Positions 25,229 to 35,004 of a DNA stretch of 64,000 nucleotides are shown piece by piece. The stretch spans positions 1,054,001 through 1,118,000 of the forward strand of contig LR632930.1 of the NCBI GenBank assembly GCA_902167325.1, given 5' to 3'. Position 1 is the first letter of the stretch. Each line of letters starts with the position of its first letter. The notes below the pieces were generated by a model. It saw only the letters and a list, made by a program, of their open reading frames with translations. It was not told the origin of the DNA and made no database searches. The stretch comes from Chitinophaga pinensis. GTDB lineage: Bacteria > Bacteroidota > Bacteroidia > Chitinophagales > Chitinophagaceae. The position numbers were made by a program, and so were the translations under genes.

Positions 25229-27843
25229 GCCTCCAGCAGTATAAGAAGAAAAGAGATTTCCGGAAAACGAGCGAGCCGCTTTCTGGCAAGGCTGCCGGCG
25301 CTAAACATGCTTTCGTGATTCAACGCCATCATGCCACACGCCTCCATTACGATTTCCGGCTGGAAATGGACGGGGTGTTGAAAAGTTGGGCGGTGCCCAA
25401 GGGGCCTTCACTCAATCCGGCTGATAAGCGGCTGGCTATGGAAGTAGAAGATCATCCATACGACTATAAAGATTTCCAGGGCGAGATTCCGCCGGGCAAT
25501 TATGGGGCAGGATATGTTTACATCTGGGATAAAGGAACCTATGAGTTACTGGAAAGTAATGGTAAACCCTTTGATAAAGCTGCGCTGGCAGAATGGAAGT
25601 CAGGCAATCTGAAAGTGGTGCTCCATGGTAAGAAACTTAAAGGAGAGTTCGCGCTCGTTAAAATGCGGGGCGGCACGGAAGAGAATGCCTGGCTGCTCAT
25701 AAAACACAACGATAAATATGCGGTACATGAAGCTTATGACAGTGAAGAGCATACGCCTAAAACTGTTATTAATAAAGGAAAAGGCCCGCATAATGCAAAA
25801 ACGGAAACAGCAACACCTGTAAAGAAAGCGGCCAGTCCAAAGAAAGCAGCAGTAAAGAAGTCGGCCCCGTCTAAGAAAGCCGCAAAATCTCCCCTCTCTG
25901 TCAAAAAAAAAGCCCAGGAAGGTGAGCCGATGAGGGAATTCTATAAGCCCATGCTTGCCACGCTTGTAGACGCCCCGTTCGACCGCCCCGGTTGGGTATT
26001 TGAAACAAAATGGGATGGTTATCGGGCCATTGCGCAGGTAAAGAATGGGGTAGCACAGCTGTTCTCCCGTAATAGGCTGTCTTTCAATGAAGTATATGCC
26101 CCAATTGTAGAGGCCGTAGCGAAGATTCCCCACAACGTAGTGCTGGATGGAGAAATCATTGTTCCCGGTACCGGCGGAAAGTCGGATTTCCAGGCCCTCC
26201 AGAATTACAAAGCTACCCGAAAAGGTAAATTGACCTACATGGCGTTCGATTTACTCTACCTCGACGGTCACCCGCTGGGAGTTCTGACGCTCCTTGAAAG
26301 GAAGGAATTGCTGAATGATATCGTGACACACCTGGATGACCCTGCAGTGCGGTTTTCCGGGCATGTGGAAGGGAAAGGTATACAACAGTTCCAAAAGGCA
26401 AAGAAGGCCGGCTGGGAGGGCGTAATTGCGAAGAATGGGGAGAGTGGCTATGCTGAGGGGGCCAGATCGCTCAACTGGCTTAAAGTGAAAGTACTTAACC
26501 GACAGGAAGCCGTTATTTGCGGTTACACCGCGCCAAGGGGAAGCCGCAAAAACATCGGTGCGCTCATCCTCGGAGTATATGAAAAGGATAAGCTCCAATA
26601 TATCGGGCATTGTGGAGGGGGCTTTAATGACACAGGACTGAAAACATTACACTCAAAATTGCAACAGCTGGAAACCGGTAAATCGCCTTTCGCAGCAAAA
26701 ATCAACACCAACACACCTGTTACCTGGCTAAAGCCACAACTTGTGTGTGAAGTAAAATTCTCAGAATGGACGAACGATGGCCATCTCCGCCAGCCCATCT
26801 TCATTGCTCTTCGCGACGATAAGCCCGCAAAATCAGTAATCCGTGAAAGCCCGCAACATGCGCCGGCACCAAAACCTGTTAACATGAAAAAGACCGGAGC
26901 TTCAAAGCAATCATCTCCCCCGCCAGATACATCCGATAAAGAGAAGGCAATAAAGCTCAACGGCAGGAGCGTTGCACTTACCAATCAGCAAAAGCTCTAC
27001 TGGCCGGCAGAAAAGATCACGAAAGGCCAGCTGGTAGACTATTACCTCTCTGTTGCAGATTATATTCTCCCTCATCTGAAGGATCGTCCGTTAAGTTTGC
27101 ACCGTTTCCCCAATGGGATTACAGGGCCGGCTTTTTATCAGAAAGATCTGGATGTTAAAACAATCCCTTCCTGGTTGAAAACCACGGAGGTTTATTCCGA
27201 TTCCACCGACAGGATGATCGACTATCTGGTATGTAACAATGCTGCTACACTGGCCTGGATGGTTAATCTCGGATGTATTGAGATCAACCCCTGGCTGTCG
27301 AGGTTACGGAAGCCGGATCAGCCAGACTTCATTGTGATAGATCTGGATCCGGATAACATTGCGTTTGAACATGTGGTGGATACGGCAAATATGGTAAGGA
27401 AGGTATTGGAATCGCGGGGCATTAATTCTTTTGTGAAAACTTCCGGCTCCCGGGGTCTGCATATTTTCATTCCTGCCGGGGCTAAATACCCTTATGAAAC
27501 CTGCAGATTGTTCGCAGAGTTTGTGGCGCGTGAAGTGAATACCATGCTGCCCGAAACAACGAGTGTGGTGCGGGCAAAGGCAGCCAGGAAGAAGAAAGTA
27601 TATATTGATTTCCTGCAAAATTCTAAAGGGCAGACGATCGCATCTCCGTATTCCGTCCGCCCTAAACCGGGTGCTACGGTATCAGCTCCATTGGAATGGA
27701 AAGAGGTGAATAAGAAATTAAAGATGACGGATTTTCACATGGGCAACATCGGGAAAAGGCTGGACAAAAAGGGTGACCTGTGGGGCAATATCCTCCATGA
27801 AAAGAACGATCTGAAAGCGATATTGAAAGCAGCCGGAGAATAG
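25225..27843 (+). CDS. ligD: LigD, multifunctional NHEJ ATP-dependent DNA ligase
   Basis: 872 residues in three parts. 3'-phosphoesterase domain at about 5-185 (FVIQRHHATRLHYDFRLE and EVEDHPYDY carry the His/Asp metal site); a Lys/Ala/Pro-rich linker at about 195-235; ATP-dependent ligase at about 240-550, with adenylated Lys262 in ETKWDGYRAIA and LDGEIIVP; and an archaeo-eukaryotic-primase polymerase domain at about 575-870 (KLYWPAEKITKGQL, IDLDPDN with catalytic Asp, FVKTSGSRGLHIFIP). Order phosphoesterase-ligase-polymerase. Translationally coupled to ku. Confidence 0.95.
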   Translation: MSLQQYKKKRDFRKTSEPLSGKAAGAKHAFVIQRHHATRLHYDFRLEMDGVLKSWAVPKGPSLNPADKRLAMEVEDHPYDYKDFQGEIPPGNYGAGYVYIWDKGTYELLESNGKPFDKAALAEWKSGNLKVVLHGKKLKGEFALVKMRGGTEENAWLLIKHNDKYAVHEAYDSEEHTPKTVINKGKGPHNAKTETATPVKKAASPKKAAVKKSAPSKKAAKSPLSVKKKAQEGEPMREFYKPMLATLVDAPFDRPGWVFETKWDGYRAIAQVKNGVAQLFSRNRLSFNEVYAPIVEAVAKIPHNVVLDGEIIVPGTGGKSDFQALQNYKATRKGKLTYMAFDLLYLDGHPLGVLTLLERKELLNDIVTHLDDPAVRFSGHVEGKGIQQFQKAKKAGWEGVIAKNGESGYAEGARSLNWLKVKVLNRQEAVICGYTAPRGSRKNIGALILGVYEKDKLQYIGHCGGGFNDTGLKTLHSKLQQLETGKSPFAAKINTNTPVTWLKPQLVCEVKFSEWTNDGHLRQPIFIALRDDKPAKSVIRESPQHAPAPKPVNMKKTGASKQSSPPPDTSDKEKAIKLNGRSVALTNQQKLYWPAEKITKGQLVDYYLSVADYILPHLKDRPLSLHRFPNGITGPAFYQKDLDVKTIPSWLKTTEVYSDSTDRMIDYLVCNNAATLAWMVNLGCIEINPWLSRLRKPDQPDFIVIDLDPDNIAFEHVVDTANMVRKVLESRGINSFVKTSGSRGLHIFIPAGAKYPYETCRLFAEFVAREVNTMLPETTSVVRAKAARKKKVYIDFLQNSKGQTIASPYSVRPKPGATVSAPLEWKEVNKKLKMTDFHMGNIGKRLDKKGDLWGNILHEKNDLKAILKAAGE

Positions 27844-27900
27844 ATAGAACGGCAGTAAATCAAGGATTGTACCCGGTTTTTATTGTGGAAAACACTGCAA

Positions 27901-27915
27901 TGGCATGCCAATTGG
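27901..27915 (+). promoter_or_regulatory. Stress-island motif (TGGCAT-N5-TTGG)
   Basis: TGGCAT, five bases, TTGG, ending 57 bases before the DUF4199-like gene; identical half-sites to the copy at 24257-24271. Confidence 0.52.
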
Positions 27916-27971
27916 ATTACCAGTTATAGTAAAAGCCGGAAACGGCCATTGTTCACCAAATCCGCAAAGCT

Positions 27972-28466
27972 ATGGCAAGAGCCGAACGTTCAATTTTCAG
28001 GCTGGTTTGGGTATACGCCTTCATCATTACGGCCATTTGTATAGGACTGGCCGGCGTTTTTTACCTTACGCACTGGTTCTCTGATCTCTGGACCGGTTAC
28101 ATCATTAATGGGATCATTTTTATTGGTGTAATGCTGACCGTAGTACATGCCAACAATGCCCTCGGAGGAGGTGCCTCCTTATTCCAGCTGGGGCTCTCCG
28201 GGCTGATCACGGCAGTATTGTCTACGATCATGATAGCCTCTGTTACACTGTTATTCCACCTGGTAACTGTTCCGACTGATCCGGCGGTATTGAATACTAC
28301 CACCGAGGAGGCGCGTATCAATGAATACAGTATACAAACGCGGCAGGGGTTCTGGATTTTTATGGTCACCAACGTCCTGTTCGCAAATATTACCCTCGGC
28401 GTTTTGGGAGCTGTAATTGGCGCCATTGCCGTGAAAAGAAATCAGCAAACGGAGAATGCCGGTTAA
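27972..28466 (+). CDS. DUF4199-like inner-membrane protein
   Basis: 164 residues with four transmembrane helices (about 10-32, 38-58, 68-95, 128-155) and a polar loop at about 95-125. The FWIFMVTNVLFANITLGVLGAVIGAIAVKRN end fits the Bacteroidota DUF4199 family; function unknown. It follows ligD by 128 bases and has its own promoter-like motif, so it is a separate unit of the same putative regulon. Confidence 0.68.
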   Translation: MARAERSIFRLVWVYAFIITAICIGLAGVFYLTHWFSDLWTGYIINGIIFIGVMLTVVHANNALGGGASLFQLGLSGLITAVLSTIMIASVTLLFHLVTVPTDPAVLNTTTEEARINEYSIQTRQGFWIFMVTNVLFANITLGVLGAVIGAIAVKRNQQTENAG

Positions 28467-28494
28467 GGCAATACGAATCTTATTTACGGGAACG

Positions 28495-28530
28495 AACCGG
28501 GGAGGACTCCATGCCTGACCCGGTTTTTTT
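28495..28530 (+). terminator. Intrinsic terminator before the second NtrC-type gene
   Basis: AACCGGG (28495-28501) pairs with CCCGGTT (28519-28525); an inner GGAG/CTCC can pair within the loop; seven T follow. It ends 18 bases before the regulator's start. Confidence 0.7.
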
Positions 28531-28547
28531 GCGCTACATTTGCTCCC

Positions 28548-29885
28548 ATGACCCAGGGAACGATCCTTATCATCGACGATGAAGCACAATTGCGGAAACT
28601 GCTTGCCCGGCTGCTGGCACTGGAAGGCTATAACATCCTTGAAGCCCCGGACGCCCGGTCGGCCCGCAAAGTCATGGAGAAATCCGAAGTGCATGTAGTG
28701 CTTTCCGACGTAAAGCTCCCGGATGCCAATGGTGTGGAGCTAACCCAACAATTGAAATCGGCATTCCCGGATACCGAGTTCCTTGTCTTAACCGCATATG
28801 GCAATATCGCAGATGGGGTGCAGGCTATTAAGAACGGTGCGTTTGATTACCTCACCAAGGGCGATGACAATAACCGCATACTGCCACTGGTAAGTAAGGC
28901 TATGGATAAAGCCCGCCTGCAATCACGCGTACGCTCGCTGGAAGATAAGCTGGGAAGTAAGCACGATTTCAGCCAGATCATCGGTAAATCGCCCCGCATC
29001 CTCGACGCCGTGAATCTGGCCCGTAAGGTTGCTGCTACTGATGCCACCGTTTTGTTGCTGGGTGAAACGGGATCTGGTAAAGAAGTATTCGCGCAGGCCA
29101 TACACGGGGCCAGCGCACGCGCCGCACAGCCTTTTGTGGCGGTAAACTGCAGCGCCTTCGGGAAAGAAATACTCGAAAGCGAGCTTTTCGGACATAAGGC
29201 AGGCGCCTTTACCGGAGCGGTTAAAGACAAAAAAGGATTTCTGGAAGAAGCACATACCGGCACCATATTTCTCGATGAGATCGGGGAAATGGCGCTCGAC
29301 CTGCAGGCTAAGCTGTTGCGTGTGCTGGAAACAAGGGAATTCTATAAAGTAGGGGATGCTAAACCCGTGAAAGTAGATATCCGCATCATCGCCGCTACTA
29401 ACCGGAACCTGGAACAGGAATCCGAAAAAGGGACTTTTCGTGCAGATCTTTATTACCGGTTATCCGCTTTCCAGATCCAACTGCCATCCCTGAACGAACG
29501 CCGGCAGGATGTTCCCCTCCTTGCCGAGTATTTCCTCACCCGCCTCAGTCCTAAGAATAATAAGCGCATTACAGGTATGACGCCCGCCTTCCGGGAAGCC
29601 CTCCAGAACCACCACTGGCGGGGCAACATCCGCGAACTTCGCAACGTGATCGAGCGTGCAGTGATCCTTGCCGACGGGCCGGAGCTGGATACCGATATGC
29701 TGCCGCTTGAATTTTCCCATGCGGAAAACGATAGCCCTGCACCCCTGAGCCTCGCTGATATGGAAAAGAAACACATTGCCAGGGTGTTGCAGGCCGTGAA
29801 TGGTAACAAAACCCGTGCAGCCGAAATGCTCCGGATAGGTCTCACCACCCTTTACAACAAGATCAAAGAATATAATATCCACTAA
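28548..29885 (+). CDS. Sigma-54-dependent response regulator, NtrC type, next to kdp
   Basis: 445 residues: receiver domain (1-120, phospho-Asp in VVLSDVKLPDANG), AAA+ sigma-54 activation domain (about 140-370; Walker A GETGSGKEV, GAFTGA loop intact, Walker B GTIFLDEIGEM), and Fis-type helix-turn-helix (NKTRAAEMLRIGLTTLYNKIKEY). It lies 158 bases upstream of the kdp genes on the same strand, where KdpE (a winged-helix regulator) would be expected. A -24/-12 site stands before the next gene, so it is the likely kdp activator. Confidence 0.92.
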   Translation: MTQGTILIIDDEAQLRKLLARLLALEGYNILEAPDARSARKVMEKSEVHVVLSDVKLPDANGVELTQQLKSAFPDTEFLVLTAYGNIADGVQAIKNGAFDYLTKGDDNNRILPLVSKAMDKARLQSRVRSLEDKLGSKHDFSQIIGKSPRILDAVNLARKVAATDATVLLLGETGSGKEVFAQAIHGASARAAQPFVAVNCSAFGKEILESELFGHKAGAFTGAVKDKKGFLEEAHTGTIFLDEIGEMALDLQAKLLRVLETREFYKVGDAKPVKVDIRIIAATNRNLEQESEKGTFRADLYYRLSAFQIQLPSLNERRQDVPLLAEYFLTRLSPKNNKRITGMTPAFREALQNHHWRGNIRELRNVIERAVILADGPELDTDMLPLEFSHAENDSPAPLSLADMEKKHIARVLQAVNGNKTRAAEMLRIGLTTLYNKIKEYNIH

Positions 29886-30005
29886 CCGTATACCCTGATT
29901 CTGCAAACAACCCTTCCGTTTTTGCATGGTGCCGGTACGTCTGAAAAGATGTGCTGGTTTCTTATTTTATTGATAATGATGTGCTTATGATGGATTAATA
30001 ATGTT

Positions 30006-30020
30006 TGGCATCCTGCTGGC
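30006..30020 (+). promoter_or_regulatory. Sigma-54-type -24/-12 promoter of the kdp operon
   Basis: TGGCAT, five bases, TGGC. GG and GC have the exact sigma-54 spacing and the first half matches TGGCAY; only one base departs from TTGC. It ends 24 bases before the first gene of the kdp run and just downstream of a sigma-54 activator gene. Confidence 0.6.
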
Positions 30021-30043
30021 TTACAAAGTGCAAATCACTTATC

Positions 30044-30379
30044 ATGTTACCGGATGCTAAAATCCATCTCCTGCTGGCGCAACAAATCCCTGGTCTCCGA
30101 ACGGAGGCTGATCGTATAGGGGCACCGGCAAAAATTATCCAGGCTTTTACGGCTTATACCCGGCGGATGATCCGCAACGAAGAGCTTTCCGAAATCCGGA
30201 AGTGCTTTTCTATGGCCGGTGTGTTATACAAAAACGGGAGCCGAATGCTGCGCGACTCTATCGAGTCGGTGTTTTTGTATGGACTGTCGCCTTTGCTGAA
30301 CACTCCCGTAAAATCACTGCTGCCCGTATCCCTGCAAAACGTGCGTCGTCAATTCATCTTAAACAATACACAATGCTGA
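30044..30379 (+). CDS. Conserved protein of unknown function at the head of kdp (DUF7674-like)
   Basis: 111 residues, helical, no membrane segment. The form (LLAQQIPGLRTEADRIG..., IRNEELSEIRKCFSMAGVLYKNGSRMLRDSIESVFLYGLSP) resembles proteins annotated DUF7674, often at this place in Bacteroidota kdp operons. Function unknown. The frame is open to 30005, but that would include the putative promoter, so ATG 30044 is used. Its stop overlaps the next small gene by 7 bases. Confidence 0.68.
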   Translation: MLPDAKIHLLLAQQIPGLRTEADRIGAPAKIIQAFTAYTRRMIRNEELSEIRKCFSMAGVLYKNGSRMLRDSIESVFLYGLSPLLNTPVKSLLPVSLQNVRRQFILNNTQC

Positions 30380-30456
30380 TCCTTCTGTTACTACTGGCCG
30401 GACTCGTATGCTTCCGGCTGTTTTTCGCATCGGTAGATTATTTCGACAAGATTTAA
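30373..30456 (+). CDS. 27-residue membrane peptide in the kdp operon
   Basis: Read directly from sequence: start MLILLLLLAGLVCFRLFFAS, end VDYFDKI. One transmembrane helix. It is as small as KdpF but is followed by a better KdpF 12 bases later, so it is an additional membrane peptide. The 7-base overlap with the preceding gene and the tight operon spacing argue that it is translated. Confidence 0.6.
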   Translation: MLILLLLLAGLVCFRLFFASVDYFDKI

Positions 30457-30468
30457 AAACGCAAAGCC

Positions 30469-30549
30469 ATGATGAACGCACTCTTCATTTTATCCCTGCT
30501 GGTTTTCTGCTACATGGTTTATGTGTTGCTGAAACCTGAAAAATTCTGA
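30469..30549 (+). CDS. kdpF: KdpF, small subunit of the Kdp K+ pump
   Basis: 26 residues (25 if the second Met at 30472 is used): MNALFILSLLVFCYMVYVLLKPEKF. A single membrane helix ending in Y-x-V/L-Y...KPE-x-F, as in known KdpF. It stabilises the KdpABC complex. It lies 17 bases before kdpA. Confidence 0.82.
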   Translation: MMNALFILSLLVFCYMVYVLLKPEKF

Positions 30550-30566
30550 GTTAATAATTCTCTTAC

Positions 30567-32282
30567 ATGAACACCGAACTTTTAGGCATTATTGCCACTT
30601 ATGCCATCACGCTCCTGATCGCTTTTCCGCTGGGCCGCTACATCGCGAAGGTTTTTGCGGGACAGCGGACGCTGCTTGATTTTATGGCGCCACTGGAACG
30701 CGGTATTTTCCGTTTCTGCGGTATTGATCCGAAAGAGGAAATGAACTGGAAGCAGCACCTGAAAGCTTTACTGACCATCAATATGCTGTGGTTCGTATAT
30801 GCTTTCTTTATGCTGATCTTCCAGGATAAACTTCCCCTCAATCCAGACCAAAACGCAGGTCAAACGCCTGATCTGGCCTTCAACACTGCCATCAGCTTCC
30901 TGGTGAACTGTAACCTGCAGCACTATTCCGGCGAATCCGGGTTAACGTATTTCACACAACTGTTTGTAATTACATTCCTCCAGTTTGTGAGTGCTGCCAC
31001 AGGTATTGCGGCGCTGGTTGCATTATTTAAAGCACTTCGCCAAAAAACGACCACGCAGCTGGGCAACTTCTGGGATCACCTGCTTAAAACCACCACCCGC
31101 ATATTGCTTCCCATCTGTATCGTGATCGCCGGAATTCTGGCATTTCGCGGAACACCGGCAAGCTTTGCAGGTAAAGACACGATCGTAACCATGCAGGGTG
31201 ATACCGTACAGGTTTCCCGGGGGCCGGCTGCAGGTATGATCGCCATCAAACACCTCGGCACTAATGGTGGCGGATGGTTTGGCGCTAACAGCATTCACCC
31301 GCTGGAAAACCCGGATTACCTTACCAATATGACCGAGGCAATTGCGCAGCTGATCATTCCGATCGCAATGGTTTTTGCACTTGGATTTTTCATACAGCGG
31401 AGGAAATTCGCTTACGTCATTTTTGGTGTAATGACTGCCGGAATGCTGGCGCTGCTGATCCCGACCATCATATCCGAAACGGGTGGTAACCCGGCCATTT
31501 CACAATTGGGTATTTCTCAGGCCACGGGTGCCATGGAAGGTAAGGAGGTCCGCTTCGGCCCAACAGCTACTGCGTATTGGAGTACGATCACTACCATTGT
31601 TTCAACCGGATCGGTAAACGGTTTCCATGACAGCACCATGCCCATGACAGGCATGATGCAACTGATCGCCATGATGACAAACTGCTTCTACGGAGGTTGT
31701 GGTGTGGGTATTTTAAACTACTTCATCTTCATCATCATCGCCGTATTCATCTCCGGACTCATGGTAGGCCGCACACCCGAATTCATGGGGCATAAGGTAG
31801 AGGCGCGCGAAATGAAGATCGCCGCGATCGTAGCCTTGCTGCATCCATTCCTGATACTTGCCGGTACTGCGCTTTCATCATTTGCCATTGCGCATGGATG
31901 GGGTGCCGGATGGGCCACCCAGCCGGGTGCCTGGCTTAATAACCCCGGGTATCACGGCTTCTCGGAAATGCTGTACGAATACACCTCTTCCGCGGCCAAT
32001 AACGGTTCCGGTTTCGAGGGGCTGACGGATAACAACATTTTCTGGAACGTAAGCACCGGTTTCGTTCTCATCCTTTCGAGGTTCCTCCCGATCATCGGTC
32101 CGGTGGCAATAGCCGGTATCCTGGCTTCGAAGAAACATGTCCCCGAATCTGCAGGAACCCTGCGGACAGACACTGCCACTTTCGGTATCATGACCTTCGC
32201 CGTGATCGTCATCATAGCCGCCCTGGCTTTCTTCCCTGCCCTGGCCCTCGGCCCCATCGCGGAATATTTTTCCCTGTACTAA
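30567..32282 (+). CDS. kdpA: KdpA, K+-binding channel-like subunit
   Basis: 571 residues with about 10 transmembrane helices. Selectivity-loop regions are visible: NTAISFLVNCNLQHYSGESG, GTNGGGWFGANSIHPLENP, and TGSVNGFHDS and SAANNGSGFEGL. It binds K+ and forms the pathway through the inner membrane for the pump. Usual length and place. Confidence 0.96.
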   Translation: MNTELLGIIATYAITLLIAFPLGRYIAKVFAGQRTLLDFMAPLERGIFRFCGIDPKEEMNWKQHLKALLTINMLWFVYAFFMLIFQDKLPLNPDQNAGQTPDLAFNTAISFLVNCNLQHYSGESGLTYFTQLFVITFLQFVSAATGIAALVALFKALRQKTTTQLGNFWDHLLKTTTRILLPICIVIAGILAFRGTPASFAGKDTIVTMQGDTVQVSRGPAAGMIAIKHLGTNGGGWFGANSIHPLENPDYLTNMTEAIAQLIIPIAMVFALGFFIQRRKFAYVIFGVMTAGMLALLIPTIISETGGNPAISQLGISQATGAMEGKEVRFGPTATAYWSTITTIVSTGSVNGFHDSTMPMTGMMQLIAMMTNCFYGGCGVGILNYFIFIIIAVFISGLMVGRTPEFMGHKVEAREMKIAAIVALLHPFLILAGTALSSFAIAHGWGAGWATQPGAWLNNPGYHGFSEMLYEYTSSAANNGSGFEGLTDNNIFWNVSTGFVLILSRFLPIIGPVAIAGILASKKHVPESAGTLRTDTATFGIMTFAVIVIIAALAFFPALALGPIAEYFSLY

Positions 32283-32291
32283 TGAAAGCAA

Positions 32292-34352
32292 ATGCTAAAG
32301 AAAATGAAAACGAAAGATAACAAACTGTTTCCGGCCGATCTGGTGAAGGTAGCCCTCACACAATCCTTTGTGAAACTGAATCCCCGCCTCCTGATCCGCA
32401 ACCCTGTGATGTTTACGGTGGAGCTGGGTACGCTGGTGATGCTGATCGTAACCCTTTACACCGCTTTCAGCAACGATGTCTCTCAAGGCTCGTTCGGGTA
32501 CAACCTCACGGTGTTTATCGTATTGCTGCTCACCGTACTCTTTGGCAACTTCGCCGAAGCCATCGCCGAAGCACGCGGTAAAGCACAGGCCGAGAGCCTT
32601 CGCAAAACAAGGGAAGATACCCCGGCTAAGAAAGTACTGGCCGTTGGTGAGATCTTTACTGACGAAATAAAAGTAGTACCCAGCTCCCAACTCCATAAAG
32701 GCGACCTGTTCGTTTGCGAACCCGGCGATGTGATCCCCGCCGATGGCGAGATCGTGAAAGGCCTGGCGAGCATCGATGAATCTGCCATCACCGGAGAAAG
32801 TGCCCCCGTTATCAGGGAGGCCGGCGGTGATAAAAGCTCGGTAGTAGGTGGCACCAAAGTATTGAGCGACCGCATCGTGGTGCGGGTAAGCGCAGGCGTG
32901 GGAGAATCTTTCCTCGATAAAATGATTGCGCTGGTTGAAGGTGCCTCCCGGCAAAAAACGCCCAACGAAATTGCGCTCACCATCCTGCTGGCCAGCTTCA
33001 CGCTCGTATTCATCATCGTATGCGTGACACTGAAGCCTTTTGCAGACTTTGCGCAAACTCCCATCACCATCGCGGCCTTCATCTCTCTGTTTGTTTGCCT
33101 CATCCCCACCACCATCGGCGGTCTCCTGTCTGCCATCGGTATTGCGGGAATGGACCGCGCACTTCGTGCCAACGTGATCACCAAATCCGGCAAGGCGGTG
33201 GAAACCGCGGGTGATGTGGATGTGCTGCTGCTCGATAAAACCGGTACTATCACCATCGGTAACCGTAAGGCTACCAACTTTTACCCCACAAATGGTTATG
33301 ATTCGGCCGAGTTCATCCGCTACAGCGTGCTTGGCTCACTGGCCGACGAAACGCCCGAAGGCAAATCCATCGTGGAGCTGGCCGGCCGGGAAGTAACCTC
33401 GAACCTCAGCCTGAACGGTGCGCAGCTGGTACCCTTCACTGCGGAAACCCGTAGCAGCGGTATCAACATGAGCAATGGTACCCGCATCCGTAAAGGAGCT
33501 TTCGACGCCATCCGCAACCTGAGTGCTAAAGCCGGTAACGATTTTCCGGCAGATACAGCGGAGATGGTGAAGAAGATTTCCGGAAACGGAGGTACACCAT
33601 TGGTAGTGTCCGTCAACGACAAGGTAACCGGTGTTATTGAGTTGCAGGATATCATCAAGCCCGGCATCAGCGAACGCTTTGAAAGGCTCCGCAGGATGGG
33701 CGTTAAAACGGTGATGGTGACGGGAGATAACCCCCTCACGGCCAAATTCATCGCAGATAAAGCCGGTGTGGATGACTTTATCGCCGAAGCGAAACCTGAA
33801 GACAAAATGGCTTACATCCGCAAAGAGCAGCAGTCTGGCCGGCTGGTGGCCATGATGGGCGACGGTACAAATGATGCGCCTGCGCTGGCGCAGGCTGATG
33901 TGGGGGTGGCAATGAACAGCGGCACGCAGGCTGCGAAAGAAGCCGGTAATATGGTGGACCTCGACAACGACCCTACCAAGCTCATTGAGATCGTTGAGAT
34001 CGGGAAGCAGTTGCTCATGACGCGGGGTACGCTCACCACTTTTTCCATCGCTAACGATGTGGCCAAGTATTTCGCGATCGTTCCGGCGTTGTTCATACTT
34101 TCGGTTCCTGCACTGCAGGGCATCAATATCATGAACCTCCACAGTCCGGAAACGGCCATTCTCAGCGCGGTGATCTTTAACGCGATCATCATCCCCCTGC
34201 TCATTCCGCTGGCATTGCGCGGTGTGGCATACAAGCCTATAGGGGCCAGCGCATTGTTGCGCAGGAACCTGGTGATCTATGGACTTGGTGGTGTGGTGGT
34301 GCCTTTCATCGGCATCAAGCTGATTGATATGGTAGTTGCATTATTCTTTTAA
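32292..34352 (+). CDS. kdpB: KdpB, P-type ATPase subunit
   Basis: 686 residues. The phosphorylated Asp is D315 in DKTGTIT; the A-domain TGES is in AITGESAPV; hinge [19 protein letters not shown] closes the P domain. About seven transmembrane helices. It uses ATP to drive K+ uptake through KdpA. Starts 9 bases after the kdpA stop. Confidence 0.96.
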   Translation: MLKKMKTKDNKLFPADLVKVALTQSFVKLNPRLLIRNPVMFTVELGTLVMLIVTLYTAFSNDVSQGSFGYNLTVFIVLLLTVLFGNFAEAIAEARGKAQAESLRKTREDTPAKKVLAVGEIFTDEIKVVPSSQLHKGDLFVCEPGDVIPADGEIVKGLASIDESAITGESAPVIREAGGDKSSVVGGTKVLSDRIVVRVSAGVGESFLDKMIALVEGASRQKTPNEIALTILLASFTLVFIIVCVTLKPFADFAQTPITIAAFISLFVCLIPTTIGGLLSAIGIAGMDRALRANVITKSGKAVETAGDVDVLLLDKTGTITIGNRKATNFYPTNGYDSAEFIRYSVLGSLADETPEGKSIVELAGREVTSNLSLNGAQLVPFTAETRSSGINMSNGTRIRKGAFDAIRNLSAKAGNDFPADTAEMVKKISGNGGTPLVVSVNDKVTGVIELQDIIKPGISERFERLRRMGVKTVMVTGDNPLTAKFIADKAGVDDFIAEAKPEDKMAYIRKEQQSGRLVAMMGDGTNDAPALAQADVGVAMNSGTQAAKEAGNMVDLDNDPTKLIEIVEIGKQLLMTRGTLTTFSIANDVAKYFAIVPALFILSVPALQGINIMNLHSPETAILSAVIFNAIIIPLLIPLALRGVAYKPIGASALLRRNLVIYGLGGVVVPFIGIKLIDMVVALFF

Positions 34353-34364
34353 ACTGAACAGAAC

Positions 34365-34928
34365 ATGAAACGATATTTTTTCCCGGCACTGAAACTGACC
34401 CTCGTACTGGTACTCCTCACTGCCGGCATATATCCCCTGATGATCGCGGGCATCGCGAAAATGGCACCGGGGAAAGGAGACGGTGTAACGATAGAGAAAA
34501 ACGGCCAGGTAGTGGGGTATGCCAATGTAGGCCAGCAGTTTACGGGCGATAACTATTTTCAGACCCGGCCCAGTGCTGTGGGTTATAATGCCGCCGGTTC
34601 GGGCGGGTCAAACAAAGGGCCATCCAACCCCGATTATCTGCAGGTGGTGAAAGACAGGATCGATACCTTTCTTGTACATAACCCCGGCGTAAAGCGGTCC
34701 GAAATTCCGGTGGAGCTGGTAACGGCTTCCGGCAGTGGTCTCGATCCGCATCTTTCCCCGGCGGGCGCGCTTGTTCAGGTACCCCGTATCGCAAAGCTGC
34801 GCAACATCCCGGAACAGAAACTGCGTGACCTCGTACAGGCAAATACGAAAGGCCCACTGGCAGGTATGTTTGGACCAGCAACAGTTCATGTCCTCCAACT
34901 TAATCTGGCTTTAGACGAGATACATTAG
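34365..34928 (+). CDS. kdpC: KdpC subunit
   Basis: 187 residues: one N-terminal transmembrane helix (about 10-30), then a soluble domain with FQTRPSAVGYNAAGSGGSN and DLVQANTKGP. It holds KdpB and KdpA together and assists ATP binding. Confidence 0.95.
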   Translation: MKRYFFPALKLTLVLVLLTAGIYPLMIAGIAKMAPGKGDGVTIEKNGQVVGYANVGQQFTGDNYFQTRPSAVGYNAAGSGGSNKGPSNPDYLQVVKDRIDTFLVHNPGVKRSEIPVELVTASGSGLDPHLSPAGALVQVPRIAKLRNIPEQKLRDLVQANTKGPLAGMFGPATVHVLQLNLALDEIH

Positions 34929-34983
34929 CCTTTTAGTCTCAACCCAACCTATGGAAACCCGAAGAAAAGAGATACCTGCAGCG

Positions 34984-35004
34984 CGGCCGGGTGGATCCCG
35001 GCCG
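34984..35004 (+). other. Intercistronic hairpin after kdpC
   Basis: CGGCCGGG and CCCGGCCG, 8-bp perfect stem with a 5-base loop, without a T tract. It may protect or separate the kdpFABC part of the transcript from the porin part. Confidence 0.5.
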
